A stretch of 64,000 nt of DNA from Pseudolysinimonas_A sp049651805 (GTDB lineage: Bacteria; Actinomycetota; Actinomycetes; Actinomycetales; Microbacteriaceae). A program made the position numbers and the translations under genes. A model generated the notes under the pieces. The model worked only from the letters and a program-made list of their open reading frames with translations, had not been told where the DNA came from and ran no database searches. Every line of letters begins with the position of its first letter. Within the stretch, counting starts at the first letter, position 1. The stretch is from positions 15,412 to 79,411 of the forward strand of contig NZ_JBASCU010000042.1 of NCBI RefSeq assembly GCF_049651805.1. The letters are read 5' to 3'. Of this stretch, positions 45,811-54,332 are shown in pieces.

Positions 45811-47373
45811 TCACAACCAGGTCGGCAGCCACAGGTGGATGCGGAAGAACCAGTCGGGAATCGACAGCGCGGTCCAGACGGGCAGGAAGAACAGACTCAA
45901 TGCGACGCAGAACCCGAGGAAGATGCCGACGCTGCGGATGCCGACCACGCGCCGGGGTTCGGGATCCCTGGCTGTGCCCAACAGCATCCCGATGGCGGCG
46001 GTGAGCGCCAGGATCAGGTACGGCTCGAAGGCGATCGTGTAGAAGCTGAACACCGTGCGGTGCAGGTACAGCAGCCACGGCAGGTAGCCGGCCGCCAGGC
46101 CGGTGAGGATGAGCGCTTCGGTCACGACCGACTCCCGTCGCCGCAGCCGCAGAACGACCCGCACGACGAGGTAGAAGGTAGCGGCGGTCGCGGCCCACCA
46201 GATGAGCGGGTTCGGGATGTCGAGGATCGTCTCGACGTTGCCGTTCGAGAGCCCCTGGTAGTACATGCTCGTCGGCCTCACGAGGAACAACCAGGTGAGC
46301 GGGTTCGACTGGTAGCCGTGCGGGCTGGTCTCGCCGACGTGGTAGCTGTACACCGCCGCTTCGTAGTGCCACCAGTTCTGGAACGCCGTCGGCACCCAGG
46401 AGAGCGGCCCGGTCCAGGCCTCACCTCCGCCCTCGATCCAGCGCCGGTGGTAGCCGCCGTCGGTGACGAACCAGCCGATCCAGGTCGTGAGATAGGTCGC
46501 GGCGGCGAGCGGCACGAGCAGCAGGAAGGTGACCGGCGCCTGCTTGAGGATGCCGCCGGTCGCCCAGAACTCGATCCCCGCCTGTCGCCGCAGCAGCAGT
46601 TCTGCGACGACGACGTAGACGCCGAAGATCGCGAGAAAGTAGGCGCCGCTCCACTTCACCCCGGTCGCGAGGCCGAAGGCGACGGCGGCGGCGAGCAGCC
46701 AGGGTCGCCAGAACAGCACCGGCCCCCATCCGGTGGTGCCGTGGGCCTCGATGTGGGCGGCGAGTCTTCGCTTCGCGAACCGGCGGTCGAGGAAGACCAG
46801 CAGCACCCCGAGCAGCGCGAAGAACGCCAGCATCGTGTCCAACAGAGCGACTCGGCTCAGCACGATCGCGTTGCCGTCGATCGCGAGCAGTCCGCCGGCG
46901 ATGACGGTGAGCAGCGGGCGGGCGAACAGCAGGTGGGCGACGCCCATCGTGAGCACCACCAGAAGGATGCCGACTATCGCCACCGAGATGCGCCAGCCGA
47001 CGGGATCGTCGGCGCCGAACACCGCCATCCCGCCCGCGATGATCCACTTGCCCAGTGGCGGGTGTGCGACGAACGACGCCTCGGGCAGGAAACCCGACAC
47101 TTCGCCCGCGTTGAACGCCGGATTCGGGTCGGCCGGCCAACTGCCTTCGTAGCCCAACTGGGAAAGGGTGTAGGCATCCTTCACGTAATAGGTCTCGTCG
47201 AACACGAGGCTGTCGGGATGCCCCAGCCCGATCAGCCGCGTCGCCGCAGCGACCGCCGTGACGACCGCGGGGCCGCCCCAGCGCCACGCCCGGCGCTTCG
47301 CCTCGGTGTCTTGCATCCGAGCCCACCAGTCGTCGAGCCGCGAACCCGGCAGCTCGGCGACACTCATGCCCAC
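45811..47373 (-). CDS. pmt: Protein O-mannosyltransferase
   Basis: A 520-residue GT39 membrane enzyme. Asp59-Glu60 (FDETYYVKDAY) is the catalytic pair of the first loop. HPPLGKWIIAGGMAVFG and later LDTMLAFFALLGVLLVFLDR and ATGVKWSGAYF are family segments. About ten transmembrane helices are seen. It transfers mannose from polyprenyl phosphate to Ser/Thr of secreted proteins. It is divergent from rsmI, as in other actinobacteria. It is followed by the two Ig-repeat membrane proteins, whose Pro/Thr linker is a plausible substrate. The start is GTG 47373 or ATG 47367. Confidence 0.9.
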   Translation of the reverse strand: MGMSVAELPGSRLDDWWARMQDTEAKRRAWRWGGPAVVTAVAAATRLIGLGHPDSLVFDETYYVKDAYTLSQLGYEGSWPADPNPAFNAGEVSGFLPEASFVAHPPLGKWIIAGGMAVFGADDPVGWRISVAIVGILLVVLTMGVAHLLFARPLLTVIAGGLLAIDGNAIVLSRVALLDTMLAFFALLGVLLVFLDRRFAKRRLAAHIEAHGTTGWGPVLFWRPWLLAAAVAFGLATGVKWSGAYFLAIFGVYVVVAELLLRRQAGIEFWATGGILKQAPVTFLLLVPLAAATYLTTWIGWFVTDGGYHRRWIEGGGEAWTGPLSWVPTAFQNWWHYEAAVYSYHVGETSPHGYQSNPLTWLFLVRPTSMYYQGLSNGNVETILDIPNPLIWWAATAATFYLVVRVVLRLRRRESVVTEALILTGLAAGYLPWLLYLHRTVFSFYTIAFEPYLILALTAAIGMLLGTARDPEPRRVVGIRSVGIFLGFCVALSLFFLPVWTALSIPDWFFRIHLWLPTWL

Positions 47374-47391
47374 GATCGTAGGTGCGCAGTT

Positions 47392-47503
47392 GGCTTTCCG
47401 TTTTCAGGAAGATCTGGGATGAATGTCAACGGGAGTGGAAGGTGCAGTCTCAGGAGTGGACTTCGGCCACATCTCCACCACAACTTCCTGAAAACGGAAA
47501 GCC
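47392..47503. repeat. 20-bp perfect inverted repeat in the pmt/rsmI divergent promoter region
   Basis: GGCTTTCCGTTTTCAGGAAG at 47392-47411 is exactly complementary to 47484-47503; 72 bases lie between. Each arm is 18 bases from a GTG start (pmt 47373, rsmI 47522). It may be a paired promoter or operator, or the ends of a small inserted element. Confidence 0.8.
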
Positions 47504-47521
47504 CACCCGCGACAATGGGGC

Positions 47522-48346
47522 GTGATCATTCTCGGGGCGACGCCGATCGGCAACCTCGGCGACGCGTCGCGGCGGCTCGTCGAGACGCTCGAACGCGTCG
47601 GCACGGTCGCCGCGGAAGACACCCGCGTCACCGTGCAGTTGCTGCGCGGCCTCGGCATCGAGAACCGGCCGAAGCTCGTCGCGTTGCACGAGCACAACGA
47701 ACGGGAGCGTGCGGCCGACCTGGTCGAGCTCGCCCGCACCGAGGATGTGCTGGTGCTGTCGGATGCCGGCATGCCGACCGTGAGCGACCCCGGCTACGCG
47801 CTGGTCGCCGCCGCGATCGAAGCCGGGGTGCAGGTCACAGCGCTGCCGGGGCCGAGCGCGGTGCTCACCGCCCTCGCGCTGTCGGGACTGCCGACCGACC
47901 GGTTCGCGTTCGAAGGGTTCCTGCCGCGCAAGGGCCGCGTCGCGGCGCTGCGTCCCCTCGCCGCCGAGACGCGCACCCTGATCTTCTTCGAGTCGCCGCA
48001 CCGCATCGGCGACGCGCTCGGCGACCTCGCGACTGCCTTCGGACCCGACCGCCGAGCCGCCGTGTGCCGCGAGCTCTCCAAGATGTACGAGGAGGTCGTC
48101 CGCGGCACCCTGACCGAACTCGCCGAGCGCTTCGCCGACGGGGCCCGCGGCGAGATCGTCATCGTCGTCGAGGGCGCTCCCGCGGCCGCCACGACCACCG
48201 ATCTCGCCACCGCGGTCGCGACAGTGCTCGACCTAGCGGCGGGCGGCCTCCGCATGAAGGAAGCCGCTGCCGACGTCGCTGCCGCCACCGGCCTCACCGC
48301 ACGCGACCTGTACGAGGCCGCGATCCGCGCCAACGGGCGGCCCTAA
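47522..48346 (+). CDS. rsmI: 16S rRNA (cytidine-1402-2'-O)-methyltransferase
   Basis: A 274-residue tetrapyrrole-methylase-fold protein. The SAM-binding signs are ILGATPIGNLGDASRRLVE (N-terminus), AAEDTRVTVQLLRGLGI, and VLSDAGMPTVSDPGYALVAAAIEAG. TALPGPSAVLTALALSGLPTDRFAFEGFLPRK is the family hallmark. It methylates C1402 in the decoding centre. The GTG start lies right at the point where the family begins; it is divergent from pmt. The length is normal. Confidence 0.93.
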   Translation: MIILGATPIGNLGDASRRLVETLERVGTVAAEDTRVTVQLLRGLGIENRPKLVALHEHNERERAADLVELARTEDVLVLSDAGMPTVSDPGYALVAAAIEAGVQVTALPGPSAVLTALALSGLPTDRFAFEGFLPRKGRVAALRPLAAETRTLIFFESPHRIGDALGDLATAFGPDRRAAVCRELSKMYEEVVRGTLTELAERFADGARGEIVIVVEGAPAAATTTDLATAVATVLDLAAGGLRMKEAAADVAAATGLTARDLYEAAIRANGRP

Positions 48347-48558
48347 CTCTTCCTACGACGCACCGGTAGCCCTCCTGTGCAGCCCGAGCACGCCCGGCGG
48401 AAGAGTTGGCGACCGCCACCCGAGCCAGTCGGCGTCCCAACTCTCGGATCGGCGGCCGTTGGTGTACGTCTCGTCGATGACGAGGCGTCTCGCCGGGAAT
48501 TGGGAACAATCGGATCACGGTTGAGGAATTTTCGCGTGCCAAGGGTGACAATCGGAGC

Positions 48559-48927
48559 ATGAGGCGTCACATTGCTCCGGTTTCAGTCCTGGCGATGGTC
48601 GCGCTCGCGATCTTCGGCGGCTGCGCTCCGCTGGTGTGCCCGGCGATCGGCTACCTGAACACCGTCACGGTCATCGTCTCTGACCCGGAGATCGTCGAGC
48701 TCGTATGCCTCGAAGGCTGCGAGGGCGGCCTCAACGATCCGTACCGCGAGGGCCCGAACTGGCAGTTCGACGCGCCCGAGCGACCGGCGTCCATCACCGT
48801 CGCGGGGTACGACGAAGCGGGTGCCGAGGTGCTCCGCGAAGACGTCTCCCTGGACTGGACCGTCGCCGATCCTGGCAATGCGTGCGGCAGCAGCGCATCG
48901 GCCGGCCCGGTGACGCTCGCTCCGTAA
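48559..48927 (+). CDS. Small Cys-containing secreted protein, probable lipoprotein
   Basis: A 122-residue protein. The N-terminus (RRHIAPVSVLAMVALAIFGGC) is a signal peptide with a borderline lipobox at Cys22. The mature part has three further cysteines near CLEGCEGG and one near the C-terminus (NACGSS), so disulfides are likely. No family is recognised. It lies between rsmI and metG, after a 212-base gap 48347-48558 containing only weak hairpins. Confidence 0.6.
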   Translation: MRRHIAPVSVLAMVALAIFGGCAPLVCPAIGYLNTVTVIVSDPEIVELVCLEGCEGGLNDPYREGPNWQFDAPERPASITVAGYDEAGAEVLREDVSLDWTVADPGNACGSSASAGPVTLAP

Positions 48928-48945
48928 CACGACGAAGCCGAAAGC

Positions 48946-48951
48946 TAGGCT
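48946..48951 (+). promoter_or_regulatory. -10 element for a leaderless metG transcript (putative)
   Basis: TAGGCT ends seven bases before the metG GTG (48959), the spacing expected of leaderless actinobacterial mRNAs, and no Shine-Dalgarno-like sequence is visible. Confidence 0.45.
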
Positions 48952-48958
48952 GAGACAC

Positions 48959-50518
48959 GTGTCTCAGCCCGGCAGTTTCTACATCACCACCCCGATCTTC
49001 TACGTCAACGACGTGCCGCACATCGGACACGCGTACACGGAGGTCGCGGCGGATGTGCTCGCGCGCTGGCACCGGCAGGCGGGCGACGACACCTGGCTGC
49101 TGACGGGCACCGACGAGCACGGACAGAAGATCGAACGCACCGCGGCCGCGAACGGGGTGAGCCCGAAGGAGTGGGCCGACAAGCTGGTCGCCGAGGCCTG
49201 GCTGCCGGTGCTCGACACCCTCGACGTCGCCAACGACGACTTCATCCGCACGACTGACGAGCGGCACGAGACAGCCGTCGAGAAGTTCCTGCAGCAGCTC
49301 TACGACGAGGGCCACATCTACGAGGGTGTGTACGAGGGCTACTACTGCGTCGGATGCGAGGAGTACAAGCAACTCGACGACCTCGACCAGCCCGAGGACG
49401 GCGAGTTCGCCGGGCAGTACCTCTGCAAGATCCACTCGCGGCCGGTCGAGATCCTCAAGGAGAAGAACTACTTCTTCCGCATGAGCGACTTCGGCCAGGC
49501 GTTGCTCGACCTCTACGAGCAGCAGCCCGACTTCGTGCAGCCCGACAGCGTGCGCAACGAGATCATCCAGTTCGTCAAGCAGGGGCTGGAAGACCTGTCG
49601 ATCTCGCGGTCGAGTTTCGACTGGGGCGTCAAGGTGCCGTGGGATCCGACCCACGTCGTCTACGTCTGGTTCGACGCCCTCCTCAACTACGCGACCGCCG
49701 TCGGCTGGGGCGCCGACACCGAGCAGTTCCGCCGCCGCTGGCCGGCGTACCACCTCGTCGGCAAAGATATCGCCCGCTTCCACGCCGTCATCTGGCCGGC
49801 GATGCTCATGGCCGCCGGCCTGCCGGTGCCTCGGGGGGTGTTCGGCCACGGCTGGCTGCTCGTCGGTGGCGAAAAGATGTCGAAGTCGAAGCTCACCGGC
49901 ATCGCCCCGGCGCAGATCACGGATGTCTTCGGCTCCGACGCGTTCCGCTACTACTTCCTCTCGGCGATCACGTTCGGGCAGGACGGCTCGTTCTCGTGGG
50001 AAGACCTGTCGGCGCGCTACCAGGCCGAACTCGCGAACGGTTTCGGCAACCTGGCGAGCCGCGTGATCGCGATGATCGAGAAGTACCGAGGCGGGGTCGT
50101 TCCCGACGCGCCCCGCGATGCCGCGATCACCGACCTCGAGAAGAGCGTGACGGATGCCGCGCACGCGTCGATCGGAACGTTCGCGATCCACGAGGCGATC
50201 GCCTCCATCGGCACCCTCGTCGACGCCCTCAACGGGTACGTGACCGAGCAGGCACCGTGGGTATTGGCGAAGGATGAGGCCCAGGCTGGGCGACTCGACG
50301 AGGTGCTGGCGACGCTGGCGCACGGCGTCGGCACCCTCGCGGTGCTGTACTCGCCGGTCATGCCGCAGGCGACGGCGAAACTCTGGGCAGCCCTCGGCGA
50401 GTCGGGGGCGCTCATCGACCAACGGGTCGACCGGGCCTGGGATCGGCCGGGTCGGGGCACGGTGTCGGCGCTCGATCCGTTGTTCCCGCGCGTCGAAGTG
50501 GAGCCGGCCGGCTCGTGA
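48959..50518 (+). CDS. metG: Methionyl-tRNA synthetase
   Basis: A 519-residue class I synthetase. HIGH is at residues 21-24 (VPHIGHAYTEV) and KMSKS at 306-310. A short zinc-knuckle insertion is present (YCVGCEEYKQ...YLCKIH). The anticodon domain follows. There is no C-terminal tRNA-binding extension, as in other actinobacterial short forms. The GTG start is supported by the conserved FYITTPIFYVND beginning. The stop overlaps the tatD start by four bases. It charges tRNA-Met. Confidence 0.95.
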   Translation: MSQPGSFYITTPIFYVNDVPHIGHAYTEVAADVLARWHRQAGDDTWLLTGTDEHGQKIERTAAANGVSPKEWADKLVAEAWLPVLDTLDVANDDFIRTTDERHETAVEKFLQQLYDEGHIYEGVYEGYYCVGCEEYKQLDDLDQPEDGEFAGQYLCKIHSRPVEILKEKNYFFRMSDFGQALLDLYEQQPDFVQPDSVRNEIIQFVKQGLEDLSISRSSFDWGVKVPWDPTHVVYVWFDALLNYATAVGWGADTEQFRRRWPAYHLVGKDIARFHAVIWPAMLMAAGLPVPRGVFGHGWLLVGGEKMSKSKLTGIAPAQITDVFGSDAFRYYFLSAITFGQDGSFSWEDLSARYQAELANGFGNLASRVIAMIEKYRGGVVPDAPRDAAITDLEKSVTDAAHASIGTFAIHEAIASIGTLVDALNGYVTEQAPWVLAKDEAQAGRLDEVLATLAHGVGTLAVLYSPVMPQATAKLWAALGESGALIDQRVDRAWDRPGRGTVSALDPLFPRVEVEPAGS

Positions 50519-51396
50519 CCGAGCCGTTCCTGCGGTCGCGCATGCGGCATCCCGACGAGAAGATCGCCGACTACCCGCCGCTGCCGGAACCGCTCGAGGT
50601 GCCGATCTACGACAACCACACGCACCTGGAGTTCGCCGACGGTGAGAACCCGTTGCACCACACGGAGCAGCTCGACCGCGCCTCGGCCGTGGGGGTGCGC
50701 GGGGTCGTGCAGGTCGGCACCGACCTGGTGACCTCGCGCTGGAGCTCCGACCTCGCGGCGCAGGATCGACGGGTGCTCGCAGCGGTCGCGCTGCATCCCA
50801 ACGAGGCCCCCGCCCTCGACGCCGCGGGGCTGCTCGACGAGCACCTCGCGGGCATCGCCGAACTCGCCGCCCTGCCGCGGGTGCGCGCGATCGGCGAGAC
50901 CGGGCTCGACTTCTTCCGCACGGGAGAGGAGGGCCGCGAGGCGCAAGTGCGCTCGTTCGAGGCGCACATCGCGATCGCGAAGCAGCACGACCTCGCGCTG
51001 CAGATCCACGACCGCGACGCGCATCGCGACGTGCTGCGGGTGCTGCGCCGCGTCGGCGCGCCCGAACGCACCGTGTTCCACTGCTTCTCGGGCGACGCCG
51101 AGTTCGCGCGCGAGGTCACCGACGCCGGCTGGTACCTCTCGTTCGCGGGCACCGTGACCTTCAAGAACGCCGGGGCACTCCGCGAGGCCCTCGAGGTGGC
51201 GCCGCGGGAGAACATCCTCATCGAGACGGATGCCCCCTACCTGACCCCGACGCCGTGGCGGGGCCGGCCCAACTCCTCCTACCTGCTGCCGCACACCCTG
51301 CGCTTCATGGCCGAGCACCTCGGCACCGACGAGGGCACGCTCGCCGCCCAGCTCTCGGCGAACACCGAAGCCGTCTACGGCCGGTGGGCCGACTGA
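50515..51396 (+). CDS. tatD: TatD-family metal-dependent deoxyribonuclease
   Basis: A 293-residue TIM-barrel hydrolase. The metal ligands are visible: DNHTHLEFADGENPLH (HxH), AIGETGLDFFR (Glu), LQIHDRDAHRD, FHCFSGD and ETDAPYLTP. It has TatD exonuclease-like activity on DNA ends or D-aminoacyl substrates. It begins with GTG 50515 overlapping metG and ends overlapping rsmA, giving the conserved metG-tatD-rsmA-ispE order. Confidence 0.9.
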   Translation: MTEPFLRSRMRHPDEKIADYPPLPEPLEVPIYDNHTHLEFADGENPLHHTEQLDRASAVGVRGVVQVGTDLVTSRWSSDLAAQDRRVLAAVALHPNEAPALDAAGLLDEHLAGIAELAALPRVRAIGETGLDFFRTGEEGREAQVRSFEAHIAIAKQHDLALQIHDRDAHRDVLRVLRRVGAPERTVFHCFSGDAEFAREVTDAGWYLSFAGTVTFKNAGALREALEVAPRENILIETDAPYLTPTPWRGRPNSSYLLPHTLRFMAEHLGTDEGTLAAQLSANTEAVYGRWAD

Positions 51397-52217
51397 TGGC
51401 GTTGCTCGGTCCCGCGGAGATCAGGGATCTGGCCGCGACCCTCGACCTGCAGCCGACGAAGAAGCTCGGACAGAACTTCGTCGTCGACGGCAACACGGTG
51501 CGCAAGATCGTGAAGACCGCGCGCGTCGAGCCGGGCGACGAGGTGCTCGAAGTGGGGCCGGGTCTCGGCTCGCTCACCCTCGGTCTGCTCGACGCTGGAG
51601 CGCGCGTGACGGCGGTCGAGATCGACACCCGGCTCGCCGAGTTGTTGCCGCATACCGTGGAGGCTCTCGCCCCCGGGGCGCCGCTCGAAGTCGTCACCGG
51701 CGACGCGTTGCGGGTCGACATCCCGGGCGCGCCGCGGCGTCTCGTCGCCAACCTGCCCTACAACGTGTCGGTGCCCGTGCTGTTGCATCTGCTCGAGACG
51801 GTGCCGTCGCTCGAGACGGCGCTCGTCATGGTGCAGGCCGAGGTCGGGCAACGCATCGCCGCGCCGGCGGGATCGAAGGTCTACGGCTCGCCGAGCGTGA
51901 AGGCCGCCTGGTACGGGCGGTGGTCGGCCGCCGGCACAGTCAGCCGTCAGGTGTTCTGGCCGGTGCCGAACGTCGACTCGATCCTCGTCGCGTTCGAGCG
52001 TGCCGAGCGTCCCGGCACCGATGCGGAGCGCGTGCGCACCTTCACCCTCGTGGATGCCGCCTTCGGGCAGCGCCGCAAGATGCTGCGGCAGGCGCTCGCC
52101 GAAACCCTCGGCGGCTCAGCCGCCGCATCCGCCCTCATGGAGTCTGCCGGGGTCGACCCCACGCTGCGTGGTGAGCAGCTCACCGTTGCGGACTTTTTGA
52201 GGATCGCCCGAGCTTAG
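51396..52217 (+). CDS. rsmA: 16S rRNA dimethyladenosine transferase
   Basis: A 273-residue RsmA/KsgA methyltransferase. TKKLGQNFVVDGN is near the N-terminus and the SAM motif GPGLG at 54-58. The catalytic NLPY starts at Asn119 (VANLPYNVS). C-terminal VPNVDSILVAFER and FGQRRKMLRQALA are family marks. It dimethylates A1518 and A1519 of 16S rRNA. The ATG overlaps the TatD stop (TGATG). Confidence 0.95.
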   Translation: MALLGPAEIRDLAATLDLQPTKKLGQNFVVDGNTVRKIVKTARVEPGDEVLEVGPGLGSLTLGLLDAGARVTAVEIDTRLAELLPHTVEALAPGAPLEVVTGDALRVDIPGAPRRLVANLPYNVSVPVLLHLLETVPSLETALVMVQAEVGQRIAAPAGSKVYGSPSVKAAWYGRWSAAGTVSRQVFWPVPNVDSILVAFERAERPGTDAERVRTFTLVDAAFGQRRKMLRQALAETLGGSAAASALMESAGVDPTLRGEQLTVADFLRIARA

Positions 52218-52226
52218 GGTGGAGGA

Positions 52227-53162
52227 ATGATCTCCCGCGATGTCCCGCGATCGGTTCACGCGCGGGCCCCGGGCAAGATCAACGTCTACCTCGAGGTCGG
52301 CGCCCTGCAAGACGACGGGTATCACGACGTCGCGATCGCCTACCAGGCGGTGTCACTCTATGAAGACGTGCGCGTCAGCGAAGCCGAGTTCTTCACGGTG
52401 GACCTCGGCGGCAGCGTCGAGTTCGGCCGCGTGCCGACCGACGACAGCAACATCGCGATCAGGGCGGCGAAACTGCTCGCCGAGCGCACCGGCTACCGCC
52501 GGGGAGCGCGCATCGAGATCGAGAAGCACGTTCCGGTCACCGGCGGGATGGGCGGCGGATCGGCGGATGCCGCGGCCACCTTGCTGGCGTGCGACGCTCT
52601 GTGGGGAACGGAGCTACCGCGCGACGAGATGCTCGACCTCGCCCGGCAACTCGGCGCCGACGTTCCGTTCGCGATCACCGGCGGCACGGCGATCGGCACC
52701 GGTCGGGGCGACGAGCTCTCGCCGGCGCTCGCGCAGGGAACGTTCCAGTGGGTGCTCGCGATCGCCGACTTCGGTCTGTCGACGCCGGCCGTGTACGGCG
52801 AGCTCGACCGGCACCGCGCCCGGCACGCGGGCGAGGTGGCTCCCGCGAGCCCGGCGCCGACGGTCGGCACCGACGTGTTGCAGGCGCTGCGCGCGGGGGA
52901 TGCCCGGATGCTGGCCGCCGCGATGCACAACGACCTGCAGGCCCCCGCCCTGCACCTCGAGCCGTCGCTCGCGAAGGTGATCGAGACGGGGGAGCGCAAC
53001 GGAGCCCTCGCCGGCATCGTCTCCGGTTCGGGCCCGACCGTGGCGTTCCTCGCCGCCGATCTCGACTCAGCGCTCGAACTGCAGATCGCCCTCTCGGCGG
53101 CGCAACTCAACGTGGTGCGGGCGACTGGCCCCGTGCACGGCGCCCGCATCCTGCCCGACTGA
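52227..53162 (+). CDS. ispE: 4-diphosphocytidyl-2-C-methyl-D-erythritol kinase
   Basis: A 311-residue GHMP kinase. The N-terminal APGKINVYLEVG and the phosphate loop GGMGGGSAD (106-114) are clear. The C-terminal GIVSGSGPTVAFLAAD is motif 3. It phosphorylates the MEP-pathway intermediate in isoprenoid synthesis, so this organism makes isoprenoids by the MEP route. GGAGGA precedes the ATG, and TAGGGT at 52215-52220 may be a local promoter. It is the last gene before a repeat cluster. Confidence 0.95.
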   Translation: MISRDVPRSVHARAPGKINVYLEVGALQDDGYHDVAIAYQAVSLYEDVRVSEAEFFTVDLGGSVEFGRVPTDDSNIAIRAAKLLAERTGYRRGARIEIEKHVPVTGGMGGGSADAAATLLACDALWGTELPRDEMLDLARQLGADVPFAITGGTAIGTGRGDELSPALAQGTFQWVLAIADFGLSTPAVYGELDRHRARHAGEVAPASPAPTVGTDVLQALRAGDARMLAAAMHNDLQAPALHLEPSLAKVIETGERNGALAGIVSGSGPTVAFLAADLDSALELQIALSAAQLNVVRATGPVHGARILPD

Positions 53163-53169
53163 CCTCGCT

Positions 53170-53204
53170 GGTCGAGTAGCGCCCGAAGGGCGCGTGTCGA
53201 GACC
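53170..53204. repeat. GGTCGAGTAG...TGTCGAGACC palindromic repeat, copy 2
   Basis: A 35-base element after ispE, beginning GGTCGAGTAGCGCCCGA and ending GCGTGTCGAGACC. The GC-rich middle GCGCCC/GGGCGC forms a hairpin. Confidence 0.78.
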
Positions 53205-53224
53205 ACGTCCGCCCCCACCTCGGT

Positions 53225-53259
53225 GGTCGAGTAGCGCCCGCAGGGCGCGTGTCGAGACC
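53225..53259. repeat. GGTCGAGTAG...TGTCGAGACC palindromic repeat, copy 3
   Basis: This 35-base copy differs from copy 2 by one base in the loop (CGC instead of CGA) and lies 20 bases further on in the same orientation, giving a tandem arrangement between convergent genes. Confidence 0.78.
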
Positions 53260-53284
53260 ACACCAGCGGGTTATTTGGAGGTGT

Positions 53285-53325
53285 GGTTTCGATACGCGTC
53301 CGCCTGCGGCGGGCGCTACTCAACC
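53285..53325. repeat. GGTCGAGTAG-type palindromic repeat, copy 4, inverted
   Basis: Reads GGTTTCGATACGCG...GGGCGCTACTCAACC, the complementary orientation of copies 2 and 3. It lies ten bases beyond the stop of the leftward esterase gene. Three copies in two orientations fill the ispE/esterase gap. Confidence 0.75.
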
Positions 53326-53335
53326 CACGGCAAGG

Positions 53336-54268
53336 TCAGCCCTTCTGGGGCGTCGCCTTCTTCGTCGCGGCGGCGATGAATGCGGCGATCTTCGGGTAGA
53401 CCTCGCGGGCCCGCTCGACGTCTTGGGCGTCGTAACCGTGATCGACGCCGGCGATCTCGACGTACTCGACGAGCGCCCCGGCGGCACGCAGACGCTCGGC
53501 GTAGCGCTCGCCCTCGGCCCGCAGGATGTCGTGTTCCGCAGTCAGCACCACGGCCGGAGCGATTCCGGTGATGTCGGCCGTGTCGGCGGAACCCGCGGGC
53601 GACACGAGCCGGTCGTTGCGCTGCGCTGCGTCAGGCACATAGGCGCTGTCGAAGACCTCGCCCATCCACGGCTTCAGGGCGGGCTTGGCGATCGTCGAGT
53701 GCTTGGTGCCCGCGGGCACCGTGAGATCGAGTGGCGGGTAGTGCAGTACCTGCAGAGCGATCGCCGGCGTGCCGTTCTCGAGCGCCAGCCGCGCTACTGC
53801 AGCGGCGAGCGCGCCTCCGGCGCTCTGCCCGCCGATGGTGAGTCGGGACGCGTCCCAGCCGTGCTCGGCGCCGTTCGCTGCGACCCAGGCGACGACGTCG
53901 TAGGCCTGGTGCGGCAGGTCGGGAAAGTGATGTTGCGGCGCAACGACGTAGTCGACGTTGACGACGACGACCCCGGCGAGGGCCGCGATCGTGCGACACA
54001 GTGGGTCGTCGAGAACGGCACCGCGCATCACGTATCCACCGCCGTGGAAGTTGACGTGTACGGCGGGCAACGGGTCGCTCGACTCGGGCCGATAGACGGT
54101 GACTCCGGCCGGGACCACCGAGGTCGGCACGGTCAGCTCCTCGGTGCGACCCGGGTATTCGGGGAACCGCTCGCGCGGCTTGATGGCCCGCTCCATCGCG
54201 GCACCGGCGGCGCCTTGTAGCACCTTGGCTACGGTCGCGGCGACCTTGGGGCGGGACAGAATCGACAT
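53336..54268 (-). CDS. HSL-family alpha/beta esterase
   Basis: A 310-residue hydrolase of the hormone-sensitive-lipase family. The oxyanion motif HGGG is at 75-78 (NFHGGGYVM). The nucleophile Ser149 lies in GGQSAGGALAA. The Asp is in the HDILRAEGERYAERL region, and His is in the GVDHGYDAQ segment. It hydrolyses short-chain esters. It stands alone, between repeat elements on both sides, and is transcribed toward ispE. Confidence 0.88.
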   Translation of the reverse strand: MSILSRPKVAATVAKVLQGAAGAAMERAIKPRERFPEYPGRTEELTVPTSVVPAGVTVYRPESSDPLPAVHVNFHGGGYVMRGAVLDDPLCRTIAALAGVVVVNVDYVVAPQHHFPDLPHQAYDVVAWVAANGAEHGWDASRLTIGGQSAGGALAAAVARLALENGTPAIALQVLHYPPLDLTVPAGTKHSTIAKPALKPWMGEVFDSAYVPDAAQRNDRLVSPAGSADTADITGIAPAVVLTAEHDILRAEGERYAERLRAAGALVEYVEIAGVDHGYDAQDVERAREVYPKIAAFIAAATKKATPQKG

Positions 54269-54291
54269 GCGGTACTCGGCTCTCGGTAGGT

Positions 54292-54332
54292 GGTGGTTTC
54301 GACACGCCCGCTTCGCGGGCTACTCAACCACC
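54292..54332. repeat. GGTCGAGTAG-type repeat, copy 5, overlapping a gene end
   Basis: A 41-base inverted-orientation copy with outer ends GGTGGTT and AACCACC. It covers the last four codons (SVVE) and stop of the ATPase gene ending at 54320, so the repeat supplies that gene's 3' end. Confidence 0.75.

Noticed and set aside
48345..48558. Inverted repeat AACTCTTCC/GGAAGAGTT and nearby hairpin as an RNA gene
   Set aside because: Arms of nine bases are separated by 45 bases and no conserved RNA pattern is visible; a weak terminator for rsmI is possible.
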